From Candidatus Rokuibacteriota bacterium (GTDB taxonomy: Bacteria > Methylomirabilota > Methylomirabilia > Rokubacteriales > CSP1-6): a stretch of DNA of 54,032 nt. The stretch is taken from contig QHTE01000036.1 in NCBI GenBank assembly GCA_003220685.1, positions 1-54,032 of the forward strand. The letters run 5' to 3'. Positions 1 to 8,367 of this stretch are shown here, one piece after another (within the stretch, counting starts at the first letter, position 1; each line of letters begins with the position of its first letter). The notes below the pieces were generated by a model that worked only from the letters and a program-made list of their open reading frames with translations, made no database searches and was not told where the DNA came from. Both the position numbers and the translations under genes were made by a program.

Positions 1-1125
1 CTTGATCACGTCGCCGAACCGGATGATGCTCCGTTGCTCGCTGGGGATCTCGATGCCCACGGTGTTGCGGCCCGGCAGCGCGGGAATCACCCGCACGCTC
101 TGCGCCCGCAGCATGCGGGCGATGTCGTTGGCGATGCTCACGATGCGGGCCGCCCTGGTGCCGGAGCCCGGCTCGCATTCCAGCGTCGTGACGACCGGCC
201 CCTCGGTCGTGTTGGTGATCTTGCCGTCGATCTTGAACTCGTGCAGGTGACCCTCGAGCTGCTCGACCAGTGCGGTGAAGTCGGTTTGCTTCGACGCATT
301 GACCTTGCTGGGCTGGAACATGTCGAGGTCGGGTTTCCCGTTCCTCGGCACCGCCGACGTGAGGTCGAGGGGAACGTCGATCTCGCTCTCGTCGCGGTTG
401 TCGGCCGCCACTGAACGGGCCGGGCGCTTCCCGTTTTCGCCGTTGGTCGCGGCGGCCGCCTCACCTGTCAGCCGGCGGGCGGCTCTCCTGCCTTCTCGGC
501 CCGTCGGCCGGCTGGCGATCCGCCCGAGCACGAAGACCAGGTATTCGACGAACCGCGCCGTGCCGGACACCGTGAGGTTGCCGCTGATCACCAGGCTGGC
601 GATGCCCGCGAGACTCAGCCCGATCACGGCGCCACCGTAGCCGATGGTCCTCATCAGCGTGTCTCCGAGGAACGTGCCGATCACGCCACCGAGGCCACTG
701 GGCAGATGCGTCATGCCGAGATCCGGGTGCTCGATGTGCGAGAGCCCGGAGCACACCACCAGGACGGCGGCGAAGCCGACGAACCGCTTGGTCTTCGGCC
801 AGCGGATGAAGCCGAGCGCCATGGCCAGTCCGAAGAGGAACAGCACCGGCGCGATGAGCAGGCTGACGATGCCGATGGCGCGGAGGAGCGCATTGGCGAG
901 CCAGGCGCCCGCTGGCCCGCCCATGTTCCGGTAGACTTCGGCTGACGTGACGATCCGCGTGGGGTCGGTCGGGTCGTAGGTGAACAGCGCCAGGCCGCAA
1001 AACACTCCGGTGGCGAGCACGACCAACCCGAGCAGTTCGAAGGACGTGCGCGACGAGGGGAGGACCGCCTTGGATTTCTCGATCATCGTCCGTGCCGGCC
1101 TGGCAAGGAATGTCTTCGTTGACAC
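1..1125 (-). CDS. ftsK: DNA translocase FtsK, N-terminal part (cut by window edge)
   Basis: FtsK is the septal DNA pump that clears and segregates the chromosome terminus at division. The reverse strand is open for 375 codons from a GTG at 1125, with a GGGGGA ribosome site just upstream; a later ATG (MIEKSK) is an alternative start. Residues about 28-200 hold four hydrophobic segments, the FtsK membrane anchor. A basic linker follows, then the start of the alpha part of the motor domain, with phrases such as LRAQSVRVIPALPGRN and VGIEIP before the window ends. The Walker ATPase and gamma domains lie outside. The divergent neighbour is a membrane glycosyltransferase-like gene. The identity is secure; only the start is uncertain. 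Confidence 0.93.
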   Translation of the reverse strand, partial: MSTKTFLARPARTMIEKSKAVLPSSRTSFELLGLVVLATGVFCGLALFTYDPTDPTRIVTSAEVYRNMGGPAGAWLANALLRAIGIVSLLIAPVLFLFGLAMALGFIRWPKTKRFVGFAAVLVVCSGLSHIEHPDLGMTHLPSGLGGVIGTFLGDTLMRTIGYGGAVIGLSLAGIASLVISGNLTVSGTARFVEYLVFVLGRIASRPTGREGRRAARRLTGEAAAATNGENGKRPARSVAADNRDESEIDVPLDLTSAVPRNGKPDLDMFQPSKVNASKQTDFTALVEQLEGHLHEFKIDGKITNTTEGPVVTTLECEPGSGTRAARIVSIANDIARMLRAQSVRVIPALPGRNTVGIEIPSEQRSIIRFGDVIK

Positions 1126-1182
1126 AGGGATCCCCCGAAAGCCCTTGATTCAACTCGGGCGCGCCGAACGCCTTTTGAGGCG

Positions 1183-1225
1183 CCGGGCACCAATAGGCGA
1201 GGTTCGTGCCAGGTCTGGTGCCCGG
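1183..1225. repeat. 10-bp inverted repeat in the ftsK upstream region
   Basis: CCGGGCACCA (1183-1192) is the exact reverse complement of TGGTGCCCGG (1216-1225), separated by 23 bases. It lies in the 233-bp gap between divergent ftsK and the membrane protein at 1359. It could be an operator or an RNA hairpin. There is no T-tract, so it is not a typical terminator. The function is unknown. Confidence 0.4.
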
Positions 1226-1358
1226 GGGCGGACCGGGAGATTCCTCACCAGCCAGCGCACCCGTATCGATCGTGATCGCCGCCCAATGTTCCTGACGCCA
1301 AACTTAGGTCTGAAGCGGATCGTCGGATATCGTTGAGGAGAGTCTAAGACGATCACAC

Positions 1359-2903
1359 GTGACACTCCTACAGACGATCATCTTAGGACGTATCCTGCTG
1401 CTTCTCGCACTTGCGAGTCTCTGTCTCTGGCTGGCCTTGAGCGCGACGGTCTCGCGGAGGCTTCGGATTCTCAGCTTCGTCGTCCTGATCGGAGCGCTCA
1501 TCGGCTATCCGAATTTTGGGGCGTTGCATCCCGAACACTCGGGCTACCGCTCGGGTCACATCCACTACTACGACGCTTTTCACTACTTCATGGGCGCCAA
1601 GTACTTTCCGGAGCTGGGGTACTCGGGTCTGTACGAGGCGACCCTGGTGGCCGCCCACGACCTCGGGACCTTGAGCGGGATCGCCGCCGTTCGGGATCTG
1701 ATGACCTACACGCTACGACCGGCCGGCTCCGTCGACGCCGACGCCGTCCGCGCGCGGTTCTCGAAGGAGCGCTGGCGACAGTTCAGAGACGATCTCATCT
1801 TCTTCGGTCCACGGATCGTCGCGTGGCCGGAGCTGCTCCTCGATCGCGGATACAACGATCCGCCGCCGCGAGCCCTGCTGCTGCACGGGCTGGTCGATCG
1901 GCTTCCCGCAAGTCCCCTCACGCTGCATGTGCTCACGGCGCTCGACTACGTCGCCCTCATCGTCGCGTTCGCCGTGGCCTGGCGGGCCTTCGGAGCAGTC
2001 CCGTCAACGCTCGCCCTCGCCTTCTTCGCGCTGAGCTTCTTTGCGAGATTCGATTGGATCGGCGGGTCGCTCTTGAGGTGGGACTGGATGGCCGCGCTCC
2101 TCCTCGGCGCCGCCGCCTATGCGCGCGGGCAGGGTACGGTCGCGGGAGTCTGTCTGGGCTACGCTGCTCTCGCGCGCATATTCCCGATTCTCTTCTTCAT
2201 CCCTCTGGCCATCAAGTGGCTCCAGGGACGATTCCGCAAGACACCCGACGCGGCGTTAGGAGCGTGTCTCAGGTCGGGACTCGGGCTGGTAGTGCTCGTG
2301 TGGGCAGTGGTGGCCGTGTCAGGAGAGGCGCACACGCATGCGCGCGATTTCGTCTCGAAGATCCGGATGCACGCGCAGGACCCGTCCATCAACTCCGTTG
2401 GGCTCAGCCCGGTGGTGGTATTCGGGAACGTGCTCTGGCGCTCGACTCCCGAAGGAACCGTGTACGTGACGGAAGCGGCCGTCGCGGCAGCTCGGCCGGC
2501 TCGTTACCTGCTGCCGTTGATAACGGCCGGCTACCTTCTGGCAGTGCTTCCGCTTGTGCTTCGCGCCCGGCCCGTCGAGAGTCTGATGTACGCCGTGCCT
2601 CTCATCTTCTGCGCGCTCTCCTTGAGCGGCTACTACTACTCGTTTCTCGTGCTTCTGGTGTTGCTGCCATGGGAGCCAGGGAACGGGATCCAACAGGTCA
2701 GCCTGCTCGAGATTGCGGTTCTGGCCTGTTTCATGGCGGCCAGCTACGCGTTCGAGTTCGTGTCTCCCGATTTTCTCCCGTTGTTCTACCAGGCGTCGAT
2801 ACAGCTCGGACTCTTCTTCCTCGTGTGGGTCGGGCTTGAATACCTGCGGCTCGGTTTCCTTGGGAGACGAGTCGCGATGCGTGGATGCATCATTCACGCA
2901 TGA
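1359..2903 (+). CDS. Polytopic membrane protein, GT-C (GT87/DUF2029-like) glycosyltransferase candidate
   Basis: A 514-residue protein with roughly ten or more hydrophobic segments from the N-terminus (TIILGRILLLLALASLCLW) to the C-terminus. A soluble loop at about residues 55-170 contains HYYDAFHYFMGAKYF and a stretch rich in acidic and aromatic residues. A short polar loop after the first membrane segments, followed by many helices, is the layout of GT-C polyprenyl-phosphate-sugar transferases; mannosyltransferases of the DUF2029 family look similar. I assign it by architecture, not by a decisive motif. The GTG start at 1359 has no strong ribosome site close by (GAGGAG lies about 18 bases upstream), so the start may differ. 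Confidence 0.7.
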   Translation: MTLLQTIILGRILLLLALASLCLWLALSATVSRRLRILSFVVLIGALIGYPNFGALHPEHSGYRSGHIHYYDAFHYFMGAKYFPELGYSGLYEATLVAAHDLGTLSGIAAVRDLMTYTLRPAGSVDADAVRARFSKERWRQFRDDLIFFGPRIVAWPELLLDRGYNDPPPRALLLHGLVDRLPASPLTLHVLTALDYVALIVAFAVAWRAFGAVPSTLALAFFALSFFARFDWIGGSLLRWDWMAALLLGAAAYARGQGTVAGVCLGYAALARIFPILFFIPLAIKWLQGRFRKTPDAALGACLRSGLGLVVLVWAVVAVSGEAHTHARDFVSKIRMHAQDPSINSVGLSPVVVFGNVLWRSTPEGTVYVTEAAVAAARPARYLLPLITAGYLLAVLPLVLRARPVESLMYAVPLIFCALSLSGYYYSFLVLLVLLPWEPGNGIQQVSLLEIAVLACFMAASYAFEFVSPDFLPLFYQASIQLGLFFLVWVGLEYLRLGFLGRRVAMRGCIIHA

Positions 2904-2998
2904 CGGCCACAGGCCCCCTTCAGGATCGGAGAGTTCATCCGCTTGCGCATCGAGCAGTGAATCGGCGCCCGAGCCAACACCCAAGGAGGAGATGAGCC

Positions 2999-3202
2999 AT
3001 GGCACAGCCGCACCTTATCCAGATCGCGCTCGACACTGGGGGCCACAACGCCGCCATCGGCGTGGACCAGGAGGGTGGAGTCTGGCGCGGGCGGATTCAG
3101 CGGTCGACGAGCGGCGAGGAGTTCGTCGTCTGGAAGCGCGTGCGGTCCGAGTTCCAGGAGAGCGGGTCGGGGGAAGCGAGCAAAACGGCCGCCGCCGACT
3201 GA
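2999..3202 (+). CDS. Small conserved-looking hypothetical protein
   Basis: A 67-residue ORF preceded by AAGGAG at good spacing from the ATG, which is the main reason to believe it is translated. It has no signal peptide or membrane segment. The middle (GVDQEGGVWRGRIQ) resembles a single beta-propeller/tectonin-like blade, and the tail is low complexity and polar. I do not recognise a family. It sits between the membrane protein at 1359 and a convergent pair on the other strand and could be a short cytoplasmic protein. The function is unknown. Confidence 0.5.
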   Translation: MAQPHLIQIALDTGGHNAAIGVDQEGGVWRGRIQRSTSGEEFVVWKRVRSEFQESGSGEASKTAAAD

Positions 3203-3204
3203 CC

Positions 3205-3759
3205 TTACATCGCGCGTCCGGTGGTCCACGGCCAGCCACCCGACGGCCAGCGCGTGGCGGCGTAGAGGTCGCGAGCACCCGAGACGAGCACGCCCGCCGC
3301 CATGACGACGAGCACCCAGCGCAGGGTCGCCGGGATGGCGACAGGCGCGAGCCGCAGCGCCGTCGGCTGCTGCCACCACGTCGAGAGCGCGGGGACGAGC
3401 GCCGCGCTCATCGCGCCGTACACGATGCCCATGGTCGCGTGCGTGACCCGCTCTCCCGCGTACACATCCCCGAGCGATCGGCGCACCGCCACCTCGGTGA
3501 CGAAGTCCGCCATGGTGAGGACGATCTCCGCGACCAGGATGAAAACGAGCACCGCGGCCCAGAGGCCGTGCCACGCGACCCAAGGCAACGTCCCGAAGAG
3601 CAGGGCATAGAGGAAATCGCGCGCGGCATGCAGCTTCAACTCGGGCGCGGCAATCGCGCCGCGCGCGGGAAGGCGGGCGCGCCATTCGTGGTAGTAGAGC
3701 GTGTCGAAGCCACCGATGGCGCCCTGAAGGGCGAGAAGCCACAAGGCCGTCGAGATCAC
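3205..3759 (-). CDS. Integral membrane protein paired with DUF4166 gene
   Basis: 184 residues starting at GTG 3759, whose GTGA overlaps the stop of the upstream DUF4166 gene, so the two are translationally coupled. The protein has about four or five hydrophobic segments (STALWLLALQGAIGGFDTLY, LWAAVLVFILVAEIVL, a WVLVVMAAGVLVSG region). The motif FDTLYYHEW near the N-terminus and ELKLHAARDFLYA between the first two helices look conserved in type. No enzymatic signature is visible. The longer reading frame back to 3891 overlaps DUF4166 coding sequence and is less likely. The cellular role is unknown. Confidence 0.7.
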   Translation of the reverse strand: MISTALWLLALQGAIGGFDTLYYHEWRARLPARGAIAAPELKLHAARDFLYALLFGTLPWVAWHGLWAAVLVFILVAEIVLTMADFVTEVAVRRSLGDVYAGERVTHATMGIVYGAMSAALVPALSTWWQQPTALRLAPVAIPATLRWVLVVMAAGVLVSGARDLYAATRWPSGGWPWTTGRAM

Positions 3760-4316
3760 GGGCGCTCCACCTGAATGCACCCCTCGTAGGCCATCACCAA
3801 TCCGATTCCGGGCGCCGAGATCCCGACCCGGATGTGTGAGCCTCGTCCCACACCGCATGCCTCTCGCGCCTCGACCCGTGGGGCGATCCATCGCGGCAGC
3901 GGAATCAGCAGCCGTCCGACCACGATCCCGGCGCCCGCTTGAACGTACGTCAATGCGCCCTCGAGCACTCGAAGGTGAAAGCGAAGCTCTAGTGCTCCGA
4001 ACCGCTCGGCCAGCCTGCCGTCAGGCAGTGCGCGCTGGATGGTGACGAGCCTCCGCCGGCCGAACGTCCGCGCCCATGTCTCCGACTCTGCGTCGCGTGC
4101 AATGGCGAGCCGGACTTCCAGCGCCGCGGCGGATGACGGAAGCCGCAGCACCCAACACGTGAGGCGTGCCTCCAGGCCGCGGCCGCGGTGAAACGCGAAC
4201 CGACCGGTGGCCGCGTCATCCGTCAGGTGCAGCCGGCGGATCGCCGGGTGCAGATCGCGCCACGCGGCACCCAGCAGCCGGGGATACAGGGCGGTCGGAC
4301 GCTCGGCGGTTGAGAT
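3756..4316 (-). CDS. DUF4166 domain protein
   Basis: The frame encodes a DUF4166-type protein. It opens with TALYPRLLGAAWRDLHPAIR, the usual N-terminal block of the family, and continues with GRGLEARLTCWVLRLP, WARTFGRRRLVTIQ and VGRLLIPLPRWIAPRVEA. DUF4166 has no assigned function and often sits beside small membrane proteins, as here. No ATG, GTG or TTG lies in frame between this conserved start and codons deep inside the divergent VKOR gene. The start given (ATC at 4316) is only a placeholder; CTG at 4289 is another option. A missing base or a local deletion at the 5' end is possible. Confidence 0.7.
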   Translation of the reverse strand: MSTAERPTALYPRLLGAAWRDLHPAIRRLHLTDDAATGRFAFHRGRGLEARLTCWVLRLPSSAAALEVRLAIARDAESETWARTFGRRRLVTIQRALPDGRLAERFGALELRFHLRVLEGALTYVQAGAGIVVGRLLIPLPRWIAPRVEAREACGVGRGSHIRVGISAPGIGLVMAYEGCIQVERP

Positions 4317-4337
4317 TGCCGTACTCCCTAGTCGAAA

Positions 4338-4802
4338 ATGGCGACGGGGATCATGACAGAAGCACTTGCGATCGGCCTGATGGTGCTGATAGTCCCCGCT
4401 TTGCTCATCAATCTCTACTTCACATCGCTGATGCTCGACCGGTGGCCGAGGTTTCGTCACCGCCTGGGGGCGCTGTTCACGACCTGCGGCGCCGACACGT
4501 CGTCGTGCGCCATCGTGGTGCGGACGCCGTATGCCCGGTTGTTCGGTGGCACACCGAACGTCCACGTCGGCATCGTATGGAACCTGGCCTTACTTGGCCT
4601 CGCTCTTTCGTGGATGCTGACCGGCCGGGTGGCGGTGCCATGGCCGTACCTGATCGTTGGGGCCGTGAGCGTGCTGGTCGGCCTTTACCTCGTCCGCGCG
4701 CTCGTCGTCGACCTCCGACAGCCGTGTCCGCTCTGAATCGCTGGTCACGCGCTACACGCGGCGGTCGCCGCGCTGCTTGGAATCGTATGGTGGGCCGCCT
4801 GA
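4338..4802 (+). CDS. VKOR-family thiol oxidoreductase with in-frame TGA at the active-site CxxC (candidate selenoprotein)
   Basis: VKOR proteins are four-helix membrane enzymes that reoxidise DsbA-like partners using quinone. The frame from ATG 4338 has hydrophobic segments at residues 8-30, 70-90 and 100-125. It has the loop cysteine pair CGADTSSC (about residues 49-56). The second redox motif should read CPLC; here it reads C-P-L then TGA at 4734-4736. Beyond that TGA the frame continues 21 more codons as IAGHALHAAVAALLGIVWW plus AA to a second TGA at 4800-4802. That is what the fourth VKOR helix should look like. If the TGA is decoded as selenocysteine the product is about 154 residues with CPLU. 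Otherwise the gene is a nonsense mutant that lacks its catalytic cysteine. Confidence 0.6.
4757..4772 (+). promoter_or_regulatory. SECIS-like hairpin downstream of the VKOR TGA
   Basis: CGCGGC (4757-4762) pairs perfectly with GCCGCG (4767-4772) around the loop GGTC. The loop begins with two G and lies about 26 bases after the TGA at 4734-4736. A bacterial SECIS is expected to be a short stem with a G in the first two loop positions, roughly 16-37 bases downstream of the UGA. The match is suggestive only, since short G+C-rich hairpins are common in this DNA. Confidence 0.35.
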
Positions 4803-4814
4803 TTCGTACACGTC

Positions 4815-5852
4815 TCAGGTGTTCAGCGTTGTCCGGTAGTAAATGTCCTCGAGCCGCAGCGGCCGGCGGAGCAACCCCTGCTCCAGAGAACCCCGGATCG
4901 CGCGGTCGACCGTCTTGGCCATAGCGCGAAGACCGAGGGGATACGGGTCGTCTCCGAAGACGGCTGCCTGCTCTTGAAAGTCGTTGCCCGGAAAGAACAA
5001 GTACGCCAGCTGGGACCGCCGGGCGCGCTCGTAGGCCACCTCCTTCGATCGCTGAAAGGCCTTGAAGAGCTCGAGCGCCACCCAGGGATGTTCTGCGAGG
5101 ACGCGGTTCTGCACGATCACATGGTGATTCGCCTGGAAGCATCCGGTCTTTGAATAGAACTCGTAGACGACCCCTTTGCCGTCGTCGTCGAGCAACTTCT
5201 TGAGGCGAGGATTACCGTCGATCGGCGTCCCGCCCCAGCGGTCGACGACCGTCGTGTCTCCGGCGGTGACACGGGCTTGCGGGCGAATGGCCGTGCATGC
5301 GTCGATCTCGCCGCGGTCGAGCATCACGTCGAGTGTTTGATCCACGGCGAGCCAGTGATGGGTGACACCCACCGGCCCGTCCGTGTCGAGGCCGAGCGCA
5401 CCCCCGTGGCTCAGCGCTTTCGTGCGCCCGTTGTACCAGACGTTGTCCTTTGCGTCGATGCCGTACAGATCCTTCAGCGTGATCCGAAACCACAGCGCGG
5501 CGGTCATGTCGTAATCGGGAACACCGATGCGCTTGCCTCGGAGGTCGGCGAGGCTCTTGATGCCGGAAGCGGTGTTGACGTAGAGCGTATGCCAGTGGTG
5601 GCCGCGGCTCAGGAAGACCGGCAGGCACGACCAATTCCATTTCGTCCCGTCGGTCCTTTCCCGCGCCAGGAGCGTCTCCGAGATGGACATCTCCGAGACG
5701 TCGAACTCGTCGTAGGTCAGGTTTCGCTGGAAGAGGGTGCTGGGATCGAGCGTGATGCAGTCGAGCTCGATGCCCTGCGGCTTGACGGTTCCGTCCTTCA
5801 GCGGCTGCACTCGCGGATTGTCGGAGAAGCCCATCGTCAGTCTGAGCGCCAT
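4815..5852 (-). CDS. Periplasmic-binding-fold protein, 4,5-dihydroxyphthalate decarboxylase/ABC substrate-binding-like
   Basis: 345 residues beginning MALRLTMGFSDNPRVQPL, with ISETLLARE, a DLRGKRIGVPDY block at about 103-114 and HPWVALELFKAF. This layout belongs to the type 2 periplasmic-binding fold group annotated as 4,5-dihydroxyphthalate decarboxylase (Pht5-like) or aliphatic sulfonate/nitrate-type binding proteins. There is no signal peptide, which fits a cytosolic enzyme-like member better than a transport receptor. It starts at 5852, four bases after the stop of the upstream methyltransferase, with GGGGAGG as ribosome site, so the two form an operon. The substrate is unknown. Confidence 0.82.
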   Translation of the reverse strand: MALRLTMGFSDNPRVQPLKDGTVKPQGIELDCITLDPSTLFQRNLTYDEFDVSEMSISETLLARERTDGTKWNWSCLPVFLSRGHHWHTLYVNTASGIKSLADLRGKRIGVPDYDMTAALWFRITLKDLYGIDAKDNVWYNGRTKALSHGGALGLDTDGPVGVTHHWLAVDQTLDVMLDRGEIDACTAIRPQARVTAGDTTVVDRWGGTPIDGNPRLKKLLDDDGKGVVYEFYSKTGCFQANHHVIVQNRVLAEHPWVALELFKAFQRSKEVAYERARRSQLAYLFFPGNDFQEQAAVFGDDPYPLGLRAMAKTVDRAIRGSLEQGLLRRPLRLEDIYYRTTLNT

Positions 5853-5855
5853 GAC

Positions 5856-6626
5856 TTACCTCCCCTGCGCGTAACCGCCGAAGACGGCGCGCCGCAGCTC
5901 TTTCCAGAAGCAGTCGACGTCCTTGAAGCCGACGGCCTTCAACGCGGCGAGGTGTTGGTCCAGGGAAGCGGGAAACGGCTCCCGGTTCCCCGTCGCCGTC
6001 GTCCGTCTCGCGGGCCGCACCATCGTGGCCAGATTGTCGGCGGCCGCGCCGTCGCGTCGGTGTCGCGCGGCCGCTACGTCGTCGTACCGGCGGCGCAGGC
6101 CGGCGGTCGGAGCGTTGATCAAGTCCGCATTCAGGAAGACGCCGCCGGGCTTCAAGCTCGTCCGGATCTTGGCATAGATCTCGCGAATGCGCTTGAAGTC
6201 GCGCAGGTTGTGCAAGCAGCTGGACGAAACCGCGGCGTCGAACGGACCGAACTGCTCGGGCAACCAATTGGTGTCGAAGAGGTCGGACCTATGCAGCTTG
6301 ACGCGGTCTCCGTACTTCACGACGAGGTGTCGTGCGCGGTTCAGCATCGGCCGAGAGCCGTCCTGCGCGACGCACGTCGCGTGGGGATACCGGTCGAGGA
6401 TGAACATGCTCACCGGCCCATAGCCAGCTCCGACGTCCAGAATGGTGACCGTCGCATCGTTGGGGAACGGGAAGAGGTCACAGATCAGCTGAAAGCGCTC
6501 GGCGCGGCTCGGGTCCGCGGCCTGCTGCCGTCTCACCCACTCGTCGACGTACGCTTCTGAGGCCCAATCGTGGTGGTCGCGACGCGGCCGCCCACCTCGC
6601 GCGCGGCCTCGCTGACGCATCTTCAT
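5856..6626 (-). CDS. Class I SAM-dependent methyltransferase
   Basis: 256 residues. Motif I is ILDVGAGYGPVSMF (about 63-76), followed by an acidic end of strand 2 (VAQDGSRPML), motif IV FDAAVSSSCLHNL and the post-motif region LKPGGVFLNADLINAP. These place it in the class I SAM methyltransferase fold. The basic N-terminus (MKMRQRGRARGGR) is unusual but is preceded by GGGGAGG at suitable spacing from the ATG at 6626. It is first in a two-gene operon with the binding-fold protein, so the methylation target may relate to the same small molecule. The substrate cannot be deduced. Confidence 0.85.
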   Translation of the reverse strand: MKMRQRGRARGGRPRRDHHDWASEAYVDEWVRRQQAADPSRAERFQLICDLFPFPNDATVTILDVGAGYGPVSMFILDRYPHATCVAQDGSRPMLNRARHLVVKYGDRVKLHRSDLFDTNWLPEQFGPFDAAVSSSCLHNLRDFKRIREIYAKIRTSLKPGGVFLNADLINAPTAGLRRRYDDVAAARHRRDGAAADNLATMVRPARRTTATGNREPFPASLDQHLAALKAVGFKDVDCFWKELRRAVFGGYAQGR

Positions 6627-6665
6627 CGGGTACCTCCCCGAGCGATCGGCCCGAATCTTGACCGA

Positions 6666-6695
6666 ACCGTAGCGCTAACGCCACGAACAGGTCAA
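6666..6695 (-). promoter_or_regulatory. Possible sigma70-type promoter for the methyltransferase operon
   Basis: On the reverse strand TTGACC (6695-6690), an 18-base spacer and TACGGT (6671-6666) precede the methyltransferase start at 6626. The -35 match is good and the -10 weak. The rest of the 238-bp gap to the divergent FAD oxidase shows no other clear structure. Confidence 0.35.
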
Positions 6696-6864
6696 GGTCG
6701 GCCTATGCGCGCGAGGCGCACCTCGCATCCTGACGGGCGAAAATTCAGGAGCCGGGCAAAAAGCCCGAGGCTTTCCCTCCACAAGTGATGGATATGAAGG
6801 CCACGTGTGGGAATTGTGACTTGGCAAGCGGAGTGCTCTACGGACGCCCCGGGAGGGGCACGAC

Positions 6865-8255
6865 ATGTCGATCACCGCCACAACGCTCGAAGGCGAGCAC
6901 ACCAATCTAAACGACACCGACATCGAGAACCTGCGGCGAAGCCTGCGCGGCGAGCTCGTCGTCGACGGCGAGACGAAGTATGACGAGGCGCGACGCGTAT
7001 GGAACGGTAACGTCGATCGCCGGCCGGCCCTCATCGTCCGGTGCACCGGCGCGGCGGACGTTCAGCAGGCCGTCAACTTCGCGCGGTCGCTCGGCGTCCT
7101 CGTTTCCGTTCACGGTGGCGGCCACAGCGCGCCGGGCTATGGCACCAACGACGGCGGTCTCGTCATCGATCTCTCGCTCATGAAAGGCATTCGCGTGGAT
7201 CCGGACGCGCGCACCGTGTCGGCGCAGGGCGGCGTGCTGTGGCGCGAGCTGGATCACGAGACGCAAGCCTTTGGCCTCGCGACGACCGGCGGCACCGTCT
7301 CCAACACGGGGATCGGCGGGCTGACCCTGGGGGCGGTCTCGGCTGGCTGATGGGCAAGCACGGACTCAGCATCGACAATCTCGTCTCAGCCGACGTGGTG
7401 ACCGCCGACGGTCGGTTCCACACGGCGAGCGCGAAGGACGATCCGGATCTCTTCTGGGCGCTGCGCGGCGGCGGTGGCAACTTCGGCGTGGTCACGTCCC
7501 TCGAGTATCGGCTCCACCCGGTCACGCAGGTTCTCGGCGGCATGGTGATCTATCCGCTGGATCAGGCTCGCGACGTGCTGCGCTTCTACCGCGAGTTCGG
7601 CGCCACCTTGCCGGACGAGGCGGAGGCGTACGCGGCCCTGCTGACCGCGCCGGAAGGGATGCCGGTCGCCGCGCTCATCCTCGGCTACAACGGACCGATC
7701 GCCGAGGGTGAAAAGGTGCTGGCCCCCGCTCGCCGGTTCGGCAAGCCGGTCGCCGACGTCGTCGGGCCGATGCCGTACGCGGCGCGCCAGCGCATGCTCG
7801 ACGACCCCAACGCCACGCATGGCTTGCAGCGATACTGGCGCTCGGCCCTCACCGAGCAGATCTCGGACGGGCTGATCGACGTCATGGTGGAGGGCGCGTC
7901 GAGCTTCAGCTCACCGATGAGCGCCCTGCTGCTCTTCCACATGCACGGCGCGGCGACCCGGGTTCCGCCGACGGCCACTGCCTTCGCGCCGCGGCGGGCG
8001 CAATACGACTTCGACGCCATCGGCCAGTGGGCGGACGGAGGACAGTCCGCGACCCACATTGCGTGGGTGCGAGCGCTCTGGACCATGCTGGAACCGCATC
8101 TGCAGGGCAGCGCGTACGTGAACCACCTGGCCGCGGACGATCGGCCGGAAAAGGTGCGGGCGTCGTTCGGAGCGAACTATGGCCGCCAGCGCACGCTGAA
8201 GGCGGTATACGACCCGAAGAACTTGTTCCGAGTCAACGCGAATATCGCGCCGTAG
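6865..8255 (+). pseudogene. FAD-binding oxidoreductase (BBE family), frameshifted at a G run
   Basis: This would encode a flavin-dependent oxidase of the PCMH/berberine-bridge type. The first frame (6865 to about 7332) gives the N-terminal FAD domain with SVHGGGHSAPGYGTNDGG and GGTVSNTGIGGLTLG. The second frame continues GGLGWLMGKHGLSIDNL, DPDLFWALRGGGGNFGVV and ends with the family's typical YDPKNLFRVNANI. The two halves join without loss if one G is added to the five-G run at 7329-7333; the family reads LTLGGGLGW there. As written the gene is broken after 161 codons. A homopolymer sequencing error is as likely as a true mutation. The start has GGGAGGGG upstream. Confidence 0.87.
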
Positions 8256-8310
8256 TCTTTCGCACCGGGTCGGGCCGGCACGTCGGCGCGAGCCGGCGGT
8301 GCCGGCCGCT

Positions 8311-8338
8311 TTGAAGCCTCACCGTTCGACCTGATAAT
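8311..8338 (+). promoter_or_regulatory. Possible sigma70-type promoter for the VOC gene
   Basis: TTGAAG (8311-8316), a 16-base spacer and GATAAT (8333-8338) lie 29 bases before the VOC start codon at 8368. The -10 matches consensus at five of six positions. Confidence 0.4.
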
Positions 8339-8367
8339 GAGATCGAAGCCTGCGCATGGAGGGATCA

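Noticed and set aside
5277..6560. 427-codon open frame on the + strand
   Set aside because: Antisense to the binding-fold protein and methyltransferase, both of which have clear family motifs.
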